A DNA stretch of 64,000 nt from Labia minor (GCA_963082975.1 OY720346.1:52093759-52157758), one strand, 5' to 3'. Positions 24,601 to 38,693 are shown, counted from the first letter of the stretch. Program-made: numbers and translations. Notes: generated by a model not told the origin, from the sequence alone.

Positions 24601-27600
24601 AACTATTCGTAATTTTTGAAAATAATCTCAAATTTTACGGTTAATGGTGATCATTAATTATAATTTATTAATTAATGCTTTAAGTATAAATTAATTTAAT
24701 GAGTTTTTAACTAGAAATTTAGAAAACAATTTATTTTAATATAATTCAACTAATTTATCCAATATATTTATTTGTATTGTACTTATATTGTATTATTGAT
24801 TATATTATTATGATTATATTATTATATATGTATTTTATATAAATATTATATATTGCCTATATTTCTTAATATTTGTCTCTATAATTATAAATACGAAATA
24901 TATAATATTTATTATAAAAACCAATTCAGCTTTTAATTAAAATTAAAATTAATTAAATCATTTATTGTATTTATTTATATATTATATTTTTATAAATTAT
25001 ATTATTATATATATATATTATATTTATATATTATGATTGTAAAAATTGATTCCTATATTTTATTTATTAATAAATTATCATATTTTATTTTTAGTAGATT
25101 ATATTTAAAAATAATTTAAATTTGCCCCAATCATTTGAATAAAAGCGCCCTCATTGGAAAATTTTTGTTGACATTTATTTTGAAAAAAAAAAAAGAAAAA
25201 AAGTAAATAAAATCTTAGTTTAATAAGACCAAAATACAAAATAATGAGAATAAGAATTTGGACTATTTTACAATTAATATCATGTTTTATATATATAATA
25301 GCTGAGGATGTAATTGAGATTGATCCACTCGGATATATTCTTTATTGTCCTTGTATGGGTAAGCCGGTTTAGTTTTGAATATTTACCTTATTTTACATTG
25401 AAAAATGAAAATGAATTAATTTAATAATTTAATCTTTTAAGGTCGTTTTGGAAATCAAGCTGATCATTTTCTCGGGTCCCTTGCATTTGCCAAAGGATTA
25501 AATCGTACCCTTGTTTTACCCCCCTGGGTTGAATATCGTTATGGAGAGCCTAAATCGGTAATTATTTATTTTATCCTTAACACTCTTTCTATTCCATTGT
25601 TTAAAAATAATACATTATTACATATTTAGTCTAATTATTTTTAAATAAATATACCTGTCATTAAATTTTATATATCTTAAAATATATATTATTCTATTGA
25701 TATATGTGAAAAGTAACTGACAAATTTTAATCTTGTATAATGTCAAAATAAATACAAGACTGGACTATATATAAATAAACAACTGAAAAGCAATTACTAT
25801 ACAAGCAAGTATTTTTATATTATATGTAAATATTATTTATATAAAACAGTATTCATAATTAGTAATTCTTTTTTCAACCATTTCCTTTTAAAATTAGTGT
25901 GTTTTTTTTAAACAAAAATAAATACATTTGAATATTTTAATATTTGAAACTTCATTAATAAATAATTAACACATGAAAGCAAAGTTTTTCTTCATTAAAT
26001 ACATTATTATTTTTATTATTATTAATAATAGTTTTCTCTTTTATATCTGTCAATAAATCATATAGGGATTATAGAGTATAATTTATTGATGTTTTCAGCT
26101 TCAAATACCATTTGATGAATATTTTCAAGTTGAACCCTTATTAAAATACCATCGAGTGATAACTATGGAAACATTTATGAATAATCTAGCACCAAAAATA
26201 TGGAAGGTAGAAGAAAGAATTTCATTTTGTTATACAGCTCGTGCTGGTGGAGTTGCTCAAAGTTGCAATGCTAAAGATGGAAATCCTTTTGGACCATTTT
26301 GGGATACATTCAATGTGGATTTTATTAATTCTGAATTTTATGGACCACTTCATTATAATATTTATGAACAAGATATGGCAAAAAAATGGATTGATCGTTA
26401 TCCTCCATTAAAATGGCCAGGTATTCAATATTTAATCATTAAAAAACAAATTTTCATTTTTCTTAAGATAGGATTTTTTAGTTTTGGCATTTACTGGTGC
26501 TCCAGCAAGTTTTCCTGTTCAAGATGAGAATCGTGAAATACAAAAGTATCTTAAATGGAAAGATACATTAAAACAACAAGCACAAGAATTTATTAAAGCA
26601 AATCTACTTAAAGGAGGTGGTTTTATTGGTATTCATTTGCGAAATGGAATTGATTGGGTAAGATAATTTTTATTCAAAATAGTAACAAAAGAAAAAAGAT
26701 TAAATTTTGAATTTATTTCCTTATTATGATTTTATTTCGTAACCATTGTATAATTATTTTTCAACCCCAATTTTATATATATTATGTATATTATATATGT
26801 TATTTTCTTTTAGCGTTATAAAAATTAATGATAAATTTATTAATTTTCTAAAACAAGATAATATTCTTCTAGGTTCGTGCTTGTGATCATATAACACAAA
26901 CTCCAAATCTTTTTGCTGCTCCCCAATGTTTAGGCTACCGAAATGAAAATGGTTTTGCAAATTATGATATGTGTATGCCAAGCCAAAAAACAATTATCAA
27001 ACAATTAAAACGATTAATTCGTAATGCCCAACCACCTTTAGTAAGTGTTTTTGTTGCCTCCGATGCGGATCATATGATTCCAATATTAATAAAAGCGTTA
27101 AAAAAATTAAACGTAAGTTTTAAATTCTATTAAAACAATTGTCATTTATCGATTATTTATATATTTTTCTTTTTAAATAATATTAATATTTAATATTTTA
27201 GATCAATGTAACTAAACTAGAACCATCGAATCCTCATCTCGAATTAGCTATTCTTGGATTATCAAATCATTTCATTGGAAATTGTATTTCTTCATTTTCA
27301 GCTTTTGTAAAACGTGAAAGAGATGCTAAAGGATTGCCGTCCAGTTTTTGGGCATTCCCCCAAAATAAATCGACAAATAAGAGTCCAAAATCCCACGATG
27401 AATTATAAATTGAATTCTTATAAAGTATTCTTATATTTTTATTTATTAATTTATATACAAATTTCTAATAAAATAATTTTTAAAAAATAACGTTTCAAGA
27501 AGTTTTATATTGTTATAAACCTTCATTGAAATTACATATCTCACATTAAAATAAATTATAATTGATTTTCGTTTTTATATATTAATTTATCAATTTATTA

Positions 27601-30600
27601 ATTATAAAAAATGCTATTATTTATATATTTAAAGTGTTGAATTAAATAGACCTTGAGGACAGATTGAGATGGTGTTCAGCTTCCAGTATATTTTTCATTT
27701 GAGTAGCGAGCTACACATATTTATTTATTTTTATCTTATTTTTCTTAATATTATTAGTGAGAGTGATTCCTAACTCTATTAAATATATATTAGCTTTATA
27801 TATAATGGTTGTTTAAGAGTTTTAAAAGTGAGAGGTATTTTCATAATTATTATTATTGGTAACTGTTGTAGTCTATGATTTTATTACACAGTTAGGACAG
27901 GTCTTCCCAGTATAAAATATTTTTCACCACTGGAAATTGCATGTATTTTTATTTGTAATGAGCGGTGTACATACCTCTACCAGTCCATATTTTATTTCCA
28001 ATTGATAGATAATAATTGGCTAGATGGTGATATCGATTAAGAATTCACTACCCATAATGTGTTCTATACTTTTACCGATGTTCCATTATTCTCAAGATCT
28101 TATTTTAAAATGAGAACTTCTTATAATTTCATATTCTTAATAAGGGGTCAGAGATCCCCTGTATTAAGAAGCCCTCAGTTTCCGGGTACAAGAATCCATC
28201 GTCAGCCCTTTTCAGAGAAGCCTTCTTGTTTGCATTTTTATCGTTGATGAGTTCCATGTAAAACTTTATTCTCCCAAGAGCCTAGAACCTTGACGCATTT
28301 AAAGTTATTATTAGTTAAATTTAAGGATGTTCATCCTCATGAAATTGTCTTTCGATTTCAGAAGTCTTTCTCTTATCTTTAGATCTTTTGATTTGCTTAG
28401 ATGAGATATATTTACATATATATTGATATCTATTAAGCTTTCCCATATTTGAGAAAAGTTTATCTGTGGAAGAGTTTTTGTATAGCAGCTTTTGTCAGAA
28501 GTCTTCTAGTTGACTAGGCCTGTGTTCACTACTCCAAATAAATCGATGGTACTGCCCAAGTGTTTATCTCAGTTATTAGGTTTTTTGATAATATATTAGT
28601 ATATATATATATTATAACTTGATTTTAAGTTCTGTGTGGCCGATCTTAATAGGTTTTGTTGTAGAGGTATAGATCTTGATATTTATATATATATATTTCC
28701 TCAGTTACTCTAGCATGTTCGTAACCTTTAACATCTTAAAATTATTATTATTCTCTTTTTTAACTATTGTCCCCCTGGATATGGGGTTCTGAGTCCAGTA
28801 TTTAAAAATAATTTTTGGAATATTCAAGGATAGTTCTTTAGCTCTACAAATCCCATATTAATTAAATCATTAAATGTGTTAAACATACCTGAAAAAGTTG
28901 ATAGAATTGCTCTAAAGTCATGCATTCTTCGATTTTTTTTTCATATCTGATCTGTTGTACTCGAGGAAAACGGAGAGTGAAACCAGCAGCAAAATCTTTA
29001 CTTCTCGTTATTTCAGTTGCTTTAACCTTTATCAAGAAAAATATATAATTTCTCTTAATTATTCTCTAGATAGAATTTATGAATTTAGCACTTTGCAATT
29101 TAAATGTATAATGACGAAAAAAAGAGAACGCTAGTCTAGCTCAGCCCCTTTCTCAACATCTTTAATATATAAATCAAAATTATAAAGAAATTAATTTTGA
29201 ATACCAATTCAATTTTAAATGATAGCCAATTTTATGTTTTTATGGTATTTTTTCCGTCACTATATATAATAAAAACAAATTTTTTTCTTACTTCTAAAAT
29301 AATTGAATGATTATCCTGAATCCATACATCTGGTTTTTCATAGTTCCATATAAGATTTGAAGCAGGAGCTTGGCCATGTTTTAAGTTTTTCCAATGTGGC
29401 AATAATTTCGCTGCTAGTTCTGCTAATTCTGAATGGGAATAACCTGATCCAACTTTACAAAAGGATAAGAATTCTAAAAAAAGAAAGAAAAATAATTAAA
29501 TATATTTATAAGAAAAATAAGTCGTAAGATAATTTTGAAAAAACTTACTTTCTTCATCTCGTAATCCCAATAAAAAATGGCTAATAGTACCACGATGTTT
29601 TCCTTCTCCATAATATCCTCCCATTATTATTAAATCTAGATGATCCATTAATCCTTCAGTATACTTAAAAAAATAAATATAAAAGAAAATCATTTAAATA
29701 TTTATAAAAAATATCCCATGATAAAACTATTCTTTTAAATACATTTTTTTAAAAAAATAATATAAGAAAAAAAAAGAAGAATACAGTAGAATCTCGATTA
29801 TCCGGAATAATTATGACGTGGAGGATGGTGTACGAAAATCGAATCGTTATTTATTTTCAAAGAGAAGATAAATTAGATTATATAATTTAGATACAAATAA
29901 TGAAGTTCAACATTAAGTTTTTTAAGTTTTTGATGATTTTTTTTTTATTTCATAGATATCTTGATTATTTCTTTTTTTATTTATATATTAAATATATAAT
30001 TTTATTAATAAACATTCATTCAAAGACAATTAAATAAGAATAAGCATATTCTTTTACCTCCGGCTTTATTTTAAACCATCCAGCAGTTCTTGCGTTTGGT
30101 TTATATATACTATTTGGTTCCTTAATAATTATTCCTTCCAAATGTTTATCAATGGCATCATTTAAATGCGTTGTAATCTCCAAACTGGTTTGAACTTTAT
30201 GCCGTTCTGTTAATTGAACAACACCTATTTTCGGAGTAATCAATTTATCAAGTAATTCAACTCGTTCTATATAAGGTCGATTAGTTAATACTTGGTTATT
30301 ATATAAAAGAATATCATAAATACAATAAAAGGGAACGTATTTATCTCCAGGTTTCAATTTTTTCACGTCAAATGTTATACCTAATGTGAACAATCAATTT
30401 CAATAATACACATTTAAATGAGATAAATTGAAAAAAGTAGTTAACCTTTGGTTTTGAATAATTTATTTTTAGGATCCCAGCCCATCATTTCTCCGTCAAG
30501 AATCAATTCATTACATTTAGAATCAAGTTGTGGTGCCAAAAGAGGCGTTAAAATTCCTTGACTTTGATTCGATCCAAATGTATTCGTATATTCAAAAGCA

Positions 30601-32663
30601 CCTCTGATTAATTTTATATATTAAATCAATTCTTATTATTTATATTCAATTTAATTTAATTGCATATTTTTATTCACTTACCTAGAAAAATATTTAAATT
30701 CTCCATTGCAAAAATGCAGTTGAAATCTCTCACCATCATATTTCGTTTCAACATAAAGATAATCATGAGTTTTTAAACATTTTTCAACATGTAGAATATT
30801 ACAACGATTTGCTAACATTGGCCTAAATGGTTCAAAAATAGAAACTTCAATCTCATGCAATCTTTGAGATGCATCTGTTAATCGTTCACACACCTAAAAA
30901 TATAATTCATATTTTATTATATTTATATCAATATGAAATTGAAAATTATTTCATTAACTAAGTGATTACAAATGTCACGATAAAAATAATAAAAATGATT
31001 TATTTATTTATTTCATTAGAATAATGTTCTGAAACTGCAGATTAAAATATAATTTAAGTCTCGCGAATGAGATTGAAAAACGTAATAATTATAATATTAA
31101 TAAAAACTTAAATTTTTAATTAACTTTTTAATTTGTGTTCTCATTGCCCATTTAATAGTATTTTTTTTGAAAGACAAAAGGAAACCGTGAAAATAAAGAG
31201 TTTCTATTATGAAAACTAATAATCAAAACAGGATAATATTTAAAATGTAATTAGTATTTTGTTTTATTTTTCAAGACATACCTTTACAAGATTATTGCAC
31301 ACATCGAAAAGTTCTAATCCATCCGGATGCCATAAATTAAGTATTCGATTATGTCCAATTCCTATATTAATATTTTTTAATAACATTCGTATAATCCATT
31401 TTTGTTCCATTGGCGATGTCTTTTGAAGAAGTGCTGTTAATTCAATATCAATCCCCCCTAAAATATAAAAAAACTTAATAATAAAAATAAATATTTATTC
31501 ATCTTCTCTTAATCTTTAATTACTGGAATCATTAGCTGCATTTAAATCGGCGATTTTATCAAAATGTTGATTGAGATCATCAATATTAATTTCTCCACCA
31601 CGTGAAGCTCGGCCTTGTAGAACCCAAAAAGCAACATCAGCGAAGTCACCCGCATTTTGACCAGAATATTGGGGAACTCTTAAATTTCAAATTTATTATT
31701 AATAACTTAATTGTATATTATTTATAGTAAATTTAATGAATATTTTTTATCTCATTTCATAATTAACAACTCCTGGCGTTAACCAATTTTACTTTCAAAA
31801 TAGGGGGATTGATATTGACCAGAAAAAAAGCACACCCCTCCCGAACAAATAATTGAAATAAGTATAAATATTGATATTATATCTATCTCTGTGGCTCTTT
31901 GGAATTCGAAAGTTCTTGGCCGCAGCAACCACATTTCTCCAAGTGTCCCTATCCTGAGAACTATAACCATTCAACAACCTAAGTCCAAAAACTCGCACCC
32001 ATTCAACCCAAAATCCCTCATCGACTCTTGGTCATACTGATTAAGACCCAGAATCCCTAAAAATTCCCTCATAAATAAACTCTCTTGAAAATGGTGTCAA
32101 ATTGGGAGGCAAATCTCACAATTAAATGTGAAAATAACCCGGAAAATAATTTCTTATAATAATAAAAACTTTCACAGAAACCTAAACGAACAAATAATTA
32201 TATATATATAATTATTATTTAATACTTTAATTAATATTTCAATTTTATCATTAGAATTAAAAGAATATTGTTTTGTACCTAAAATTTATTAATTTTTGAG
32301 CTTGAATCCCATCTTTAGACAGACCTAAGATATTGACATATATTTTTGCCAATGTTGCTTCTTTAATTCCATAAGGACCCCTTTCTCGATCCAAACGAGG
32401 TAATAATAATCTCATTACAGGAAAAAAACTACCATTCTAGAAAAAAAAATATATTTATAAATAATAAAACAATATATTTTGATTAAATATTTGAATCAGC
32501 TTACATCTTTTAAATTTAAATTCGCTTTTTTAACATTCTCTTTAAATTTTCGTATATAATTACTTAATTCTTTTGCTTTTTGTTCTTTAATTTTAATATT
32601 GCATATTTTCTCCAATAATTTACATAAATCCTTTAATAATAATGTCGATGTTATCGTTGACAT
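20815..32663 (-). CDS. LIG4: DNA ligase IV
   Basis: ATP-dependent ligase that seals breaks in non-homologous end joining with XRCC4. Fifteen exons: 32663-32505, 32436-32279, 31678-31524, 31457-31282, 30893-30682, 30603-30446, 30380-30058, 29663-29549, 29473-29292, 29026-28889, 24468-24210, 23075-22801, 21804-21694, 21149-21046, 20983-20815. They give 897 residues with every junction in phase (the human protein has 911). The order is an N-terminal DNA-binding domain, the nucleotidyltransferase motif I KYDGER with adenylated Lys267, [26 protein letters not shown] and GWFKIKPE, an OB fold with [15 protein letters not shown]1 (EFCVISDT to [11 protein letters not shown]), the XRCC4-binding linker (YDQYGDNY) and BRCT2 ending [10 protein letters not shown]. 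It looks intact. Intron 10 (24469-28888) contains POFUT1 on the other strand, and other introns hold transposon relics. Confidence 0.97.
21611..21650. repeat. Compound (AT)n(AG)n microsatellite
   Basis: Perfect (AT)n passing into (AG)n, in LIG4 intron 13. The same compound design occurs at 46811-46852. Confidence 0.97.
21901..22444 (+). repeat. Dispersed repeat family, copy 2 (unclassified)
   Basis: About 544 bp, similar along its length to 4912-5513. It lies in LIG4 intron 12. It starts ACTATCTCAC and ends near GACACTCCAG, with an inward GCGAGATAA close to the right end. The core words AACCGGAAGAGGGTCATTAC and GCCAAACACGTGTTGGTTTA are preserved. No coding capacity is seen. Confidence 0.75.
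22690..22711. repeat. (CA)n microsatellite
   Basis: Eleven perfect CA units, in LIG4 intron 12. Confidence 0.97.
23232..24015 (-). mobile_element. hAT transposon relic with transposase remnant
   Basis: A 784-bp element in LIG4 intron 11. The left end is CAGGGCTGGGC. The right end read inward is CAGGGATGGACAGTAAC. An 8-bp TATATATA lies on both sides (23224-23231 and 24016-24023), which fits a hAT target duplication but is low-complexity here. On the minus strand, 23875-23693 reads [17 protein letters not shown] and later [18 protein letters not shown], the conserved region of hAT transposases upstream of the C-terminal dimerisation domain. Only this part of the transposase survives, so the element is dead. 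Confidence 0.8.
25244..27408 (+). CDS. POFUT1: GDP-fucose protein O-fucosyltransferase 1
   Basis: ER enzyme that adds O-fucose to Ser/Thr of EGF repeats, for example in Notch. Six exons: 25244-25358, 25442-25557, 26099-26420, 26482-26657, 26873-27112, 27202-27408. They give 391 residues (the human protein has 388). Features are an N-terminal hydrophobic signal peptide (residues about 5-19), [20 protein letters not shown] for GDP-fucose binding, the conserved [20 protein letters not shown] with the likely catalytic Arg238, [20 protein letters not shown] near the end, and a C-terminal HDEL ER-retrieval signal. The gene is complete and lies wholly inside LIG4 intron 10 on the opposite strand. 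A possible polyadenylation AATAAA lies near 27470. Confidence 0.97.
27645..28850. other. Unexplained GC-richer non-coding segment in LIG4 intron 10
   Basis: Between the POFUT1 stop and LIG4 exon 10 is about 1.2 kb that is less AT-biased than the flanks and free of long homopolymers in its first half. It has no credible open frame beyond 62 codons, no recognised repeat and no mitochondrial rRNA signature that I could see. It could be a non-coding transcript or a unique old insertion. I assign no function. Confidence 0.4.
29784..29850 (+). mobile_element. Pogo/Tigger-like terminal inverted repeat, solo
   Basis: The sequence TA followed by CAGTAGAATCTCGATTATCC strongly resembles the ends of pogo/Tigger DNA transposons, which insert at TA. 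A matching opposite terminus was not found, so only one end is recognisable. It lies in LIG4 intron 7. Confidence 0.6.
31881..31990 (-). mobile_element. LINE 3'-end fragment in LIG4 intron 2
   Basis: The minus strand reads [20 protein letters not shown], the extreme C-terminus of the LINE ORF in this window's repeat family. It matches the blocks at 3230-3300, 6262-6335 and 16737-16820. Confidence 0.88.
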
Positions 32664-33566
32664 TTTGATTATAATCTAAAATAAAATAATGTTCTATTCT
32701 CATTATATTTTTAAAAAATATAGGGTTTTTAGAAATTAACATTATATATAGATTAATCAAATTATATATTTGTTTTTTTTCCTACTTATATCAAACTTAA
32801 TCTTAAATCTATTATTATAAATTATCAAATATCTATTTGAATTTTTCGTTAAATTATTAGAAATACAAATTAGTACATTTAAAATGTTTTAAATAAATTA
32901 ACTATTTAAATGTAAACAGATACTTTTAAAATAAATACTAGAAACAATTTTTTGTTATAAATTATTACTAAAAAGCAAAATAAATCTATATTTATATATA
33001 TTTCCTGTTTATCTTTTAAATAAAAATGATTGAAATATTTCATGAAAGAATTAATATATATATATATATAAGATATTCATTAAATGAAAGAAAACCTCCT
33101 TATTTACGATGGTACACTTACAATTAATCAATAAGTTATTAAGATTTTATTATGACCAAGTCAAGCATAAATAAACCTGAAAAAATGGATAAATATTAGA
33201 AAAAAATAGTACTAATCTGAATTAAATTATAAATTATTAAATAAATAAAAGAAAAATTATTTGGTCAAATTTGAGTCAATACAAAGTAAAAATAAATCTC
33301 AAAAATTTAAAAAAATTTGCATATATATATATATATACATGAATGGGTGGAAATGTAATTGTATTTTTTTTTTCGGTGCTCTTCACAGCTGATTTTATTA
33401 TGAAATTTAAAAATTAAAAAGAATAATTTATAATTTAATAATTTTGTTTTGTTTTATGTAAATTGATTAAAAAAAAACTTTTAAAAATAAAATATTTAAA
33501 ATTTTATTAAATAAAATATATTTATATATATACACGATTTGTCCATTACAATCTTTTTTTTTTGTT
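32664..33566. other. Intergenic spacer between GTF3C3 and LIG4
   Basis: About 900 bp of AT-rich sequence containing the GTF3C3 3' region and the LIG4 promoter (same strand). (AT)n tracts lie near 33056-33071 and 33320-33338. No clear core-promoter motif could be assigned. Confidence 0.5.
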
Positions 33567-36173
33567 TTATATAATAAGATATTTTTCAATATAGTAGGTA
33601 GCAAGATCAATGGAATCTGCATTTTTATAAATAGAATATAAATTAAATGCAGCTTCCTTTTTAAGATCAAAATTAGGCCCTAGTTTTGAATTTATTTTTA
33701 ATGTTTCTTTGTAGAAATGAATTGCTTGAGGCAACAGGCCGAATTGATGATGAGCTCGTGCCAAGTTGTAAAATACTTCTTGTTGGCCTAAAGGGCATCG
33801 CATTTTTTGGTATTTACTAAAGAAACCAATGGCTTGAGTGACAATCGCGTGTTTTTGTGAGGTAAATTTTTGACACGCCATTTGGGTTAAAGTGACACCT
33901 AGAAGAAAAAGCATCATTGGATCATCCGGTTGCAATCGATGGGCATTTGCATATTCATTCAAGGCGTATTTATAAGTTCCAGCTATTAAACAATTATTAG
34001 CGTGAAGGATCAAGTAATTGGTATTTGAACTTTCCCGAGACAAACATCGCATAATGAATCGATTATGGCGAACATCTTCAGCACGTTGAATAATTAAATT
34101 AAAAAAATTCCAAATTCGAGGAAATTTTGGCTCTTTCATTAAAAAATCGCGAACTAAATTATAACCATTGAATGTGTCATCATTATAAAAGGCGCTTAAT
34201 AGGCAGAGAAATTCAATTCGCGGGAAATTTACTTTGTCGTGCATAAATAATCGAGAGCCAAGTGCAGAAAATGTCAATCGTTGAAATCGAGCAAGTTGTC
34301 CAGTCTCTAAACAAGCATTACATAAATCTTTTAATAGATTCCATTCATCCCGAGTGTTCGGTTGTCGTTTTGTATCTCCAAAATCAGGCGCATTAAGATC
34401 CATATCTGGTTCTCCTCGATTCACCCTTAACTCCTTAATTTGATCTTTCTGTCTATCCGATCTTCTTAATCGTATCACAATTTGTACTTCCTCAAGACTG
34501 CGTATCTCAACACAATGTCGTGATAAAAGCATTTGCCCAACTACTAAAAATTCCTCAATTTTATGAGCACCTGCTTTTTTTAATAATTGTGTTCTTTCGT
34601 ACAAGAGGCCAGGTTCTAAAATTTCGGTATTTTCATCCTGGGTTAACACTTGTAAAGCTTCTTCATTTTTTCCTAGCTTGGAATATAATTGCGCAAGTAC
34701 TAAGCGCGCTTCTAAATGTTGAGGTGCCATAGTAACAACAATTTCATAAGCGGCTGCACTCTCCTCTTCGAATCCACAAGCATGAAGACATTCCGCTTGT
34801 CGAAGCCACACCGCGGCCAAATAATAATTTTTACCATTGACAAGAGGTTTAAGCAATGTAAGCGCATCTTCATGTTTGTTTTCTGACATTAAAGCCTCGG
34901 CAATATCTAAATAAAGATCCCCGGTCTGTTCGGGGTCACCTTTTTTAAAAAATAATTCAATCAAGTCATTTATTAAATGAAATGATTTTAAATTAATTAA
35001 AGTGACAAGAAATTTTGCTAATAGATCCACTGCTAAATCATCTGGAATTTTATAGGAGATAATTTTAAATTCATTGTCATCGTTAGTTTCGGCTTCGATT
35101 TCCACGTTGGAATATTGTATTAGGATTTCTAAACATCGGGTATAGAATTTTAATGATATTAATAATTCAAGAATTAAATTGACATCTTCACATCGAATAC
35201 TATTAGGGCATTTAGCGAAAGCCATCGACATCACGTCATAAGCTTTACTGATTTCATCCATTTTATGGTACCGTTTAGCTACCATTTTGGATAATTGGAG
35301 AATAATTTCTCCCTGTGCCGGTTCTAAAATTGTGATTAAACGAATATAAGCTTTTAATGCATTTTTACTTTCGCCAATACTATCTAAAAGAGAAGCACGT
35401 GTCAAATGTGGTTCAATATTTGTAGGATCTGCTTCAATAGCTTTGGAATAGCAGGTGATTGCTTGTTTGATATTGCCTAGGTTTTTGGACAAGGAAGCCA
35501 ATTGAATCCATTGATCAGGATCGTTTGGGCTTAAATAAGCAGCGATCAATGCAAATTGGAGAAATTTTTCAGGAGATCCTGCATCTTCATAGGCGTGAGC
35601 AATTGTTTGAAAAGGTTCTGGTGCTGTAGGTACTTGTCTGATAATTTCCAAACATAATTTAATAGCTGTGTCGGGTTCACCTCGAGTATATTTTAAATTA
35701 GCCAGGCCCATCATACCTCTTAAAACTGGCGGCAGAACATTTCTTCGTCGACTTCGTTTCTTTGAAGAATTTGATTTACAGGTTGAAGCAATTTCTTTAT
35801 CAAAAAGATCAACCTCTTTAGAAGCATTTAATGAAAACTCTTCTTGATTTTCATTTGGATTATCCTCAGCCTCCATTAAAGCTGCATATTCAATGAAACT
35901 TAATTTCCCATCGATATATTTGTCTGTTACTTGTTTTTCTTGATGTTGAATTGTTGCTTTTTTTTCATTATCATCTTCCTCTTCATCCTCACCGGAATTC
36001 GTACAATCATCGGATATACTTTCGGAATCAGATTTTAGTTCAATCATTTCAACTTCGGCAATTTCTCCAACACCTTCAATTTCATTTATCATCGGTACAT
36101 CTTCCAATTCAATTTCTATTACATCTTCCTTGCTTGTACTTGGTAAGGGCTCTTGCTTTATTCTACTAGCCAT
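33567..36173 (-). CDS. GTF3C3: General transcription factor 3C polypeptide 3 (TFIIIC102)
   Basis: TPR scaffold subunit of TFIIIC, which binds A/B-box promoters and recruits TFIIIB to RNA polymerase III genes such as tRNAs. It is a single uninterrupted 868-codon frame (the human protein has 886). The N-terminus is acidic (residues 20-70, with GEDEEEDDNE). A basic KKRSRRR at 138-144 precedes the conserved VLRGMMGLANLKYTRGE. TPR units follow: EIIRQVPTAPEPFQTIAHAY, YSKAIEADPTNIEPHLTRAS, then VWLRQAECLHACGFEEE, and C-terminal VFYNLARAHHQFGLLPQAIH. The lack of introns is notable beside intron-rich neighbours. It is divergent from AK6, with about 710 bp between start codons. Confidence 0.97.
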   Translation of the reverse strand: MASRIKQEPLPSTSKEDVIEIELEDVPMINEIEGVGEIAEVEMIELKSDSESISDDCTNSGEDEEEDDNEKKATIQHQEKQVTDKYIDGKLSFIEYAALMEAEDNPNENQEEFSLNASKEVDLFDKEIASTCKSNSSKKRSRRRNVLPPVLRGMMGLANLKYTRGEPDTAIKLCLEIIRQVPTAPEPFQTIAHAYEDAGSPEKFLQFALIAAYLSPNDPDQWIQLASLSKNLGNIKQAITCYSKAIEADPTNIEPHLTRASLLDSIGESKNALKAYIRLITILEPAQGEIILQLSKMVAKRYHKMDEISKAYDVMSMAFAKCPNSIRCEDVNLILELLISLKFYTRCLEILIQYSNVEIEAETNDDNEFKIISYKIPDDLAVDLLAKFLVTLINLKSFHLINDLIELFFKKGDPEQTGDLYLDIAEALMSENKHEDALTLLKPLVNGKNYYLAAVWLRQAECLHACGFEEESAAAYEIVVTMAPQHLEARLVLAQLYSKLGKNEEALQVLTQDENTEILEPGLLYERTQLLKKAGAHKIEEFLVVGQMLLSRHCVEIRSLEEVQIVIRLRRSDRQKDQIKELRVNRGEPDMDLNAPDFGDTKRQPNTRDEWNLLKDLCNACLETGQLARFQRLTFSALGSRLFMHDKVNFPRIEFLCLLSAFYNDDTFNGYNLVRDFLMKEPKFPRIWNFFNLIIQRAEDVRHNRFIMRCLSRESSNTNYLILHANNCLIAGTYKYALNEYANAHRLQPDDPMMLFLLGVTLTQMACQKFTSQKHAIVTQAIGFFSKYQKMRCPLGQQEVFYNLARAHHQFGLLPQAIHFYKETLKINSKLGPNFDLKKEAAFNLYSIYKNADSIDLATYYIEKYLII

Positions 36174-36277
36174 GATAATTTAATTAAATTTTAGTATAAG
36201 TAGTGTGAAAATTACCAATTATTTTTGAGTTGTATGATGAATAATTTATATGTAAATCTATATATCTATATAATGAC

Positions 36278-36320
<43 letters not shown>

Positions 36321-36883
36321 TTAAACTGATTTAAACACACACATATTTATCTTAAAAATCCATTACAAATCATTTAGAATATACTATCAAATTATTTTGA
36401 TAATTATTGCAAACATAATAAAAAAAAATTAGAATTAACTATTTAATATAAATAAAATTAAAATATTTAATACGATTATATATATATATATATATATATA
36501 TTATTTAAAATTTGAAAATAAAATTCAATAAATAAATAAATATAGAATTTATATTAAAAACTTTATTAATCAGAGCCTCCTTCGATCATTTGTTTAATTC
36601 TTTATTATTTAAATAATTTTTTGGGGATTTAACAAAATTTTAGTAAACTCAAAATTCTAGTATTCATAAACAATAAAATTATATATTTTATTCCAATTTA
36701 AATATTCTGATCAAAAATGAACCTATTAAAATTCCCTTTTCATGTAAAACTAAAATCCCTGAAAAAAGTTTGACAGGATTTATCTTTAATTTTCTATCTA
36801 ACCTTTTCTATATATTTTTAAAATATTTATATTCATTCATAGATCCAAAGCACGTGCTAATCTTCTCAAAACAAAAAATAAAT
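36174..36883. promoter_or_regulatory. Divergent promoter region GTF3C3/AK6
   Basis: About 710 bp between two divergent start codons. It is AT-rich, with long (AT)n tracts at about 36280-36317 and 36476-36500. It must contain both promoters, but no specific element could be recognised. Confidence 0.45.

Positions 36884-38693
<1,810 letters not shown>

Noticed and set aside
27645-28850. Nuclear mitochondrial insertion
   Set aside because: No conserved mitochondrial rRNA or coding motif could be recognised, so the idea has no support from the sequence.
35951-36169. Plus-strand frame rich in His/Leu opposite GTF3C3
   Set aside because: It is the complement of the acidic N-terminal coding region of GTF3C3, a shadow of a well-supported gene.
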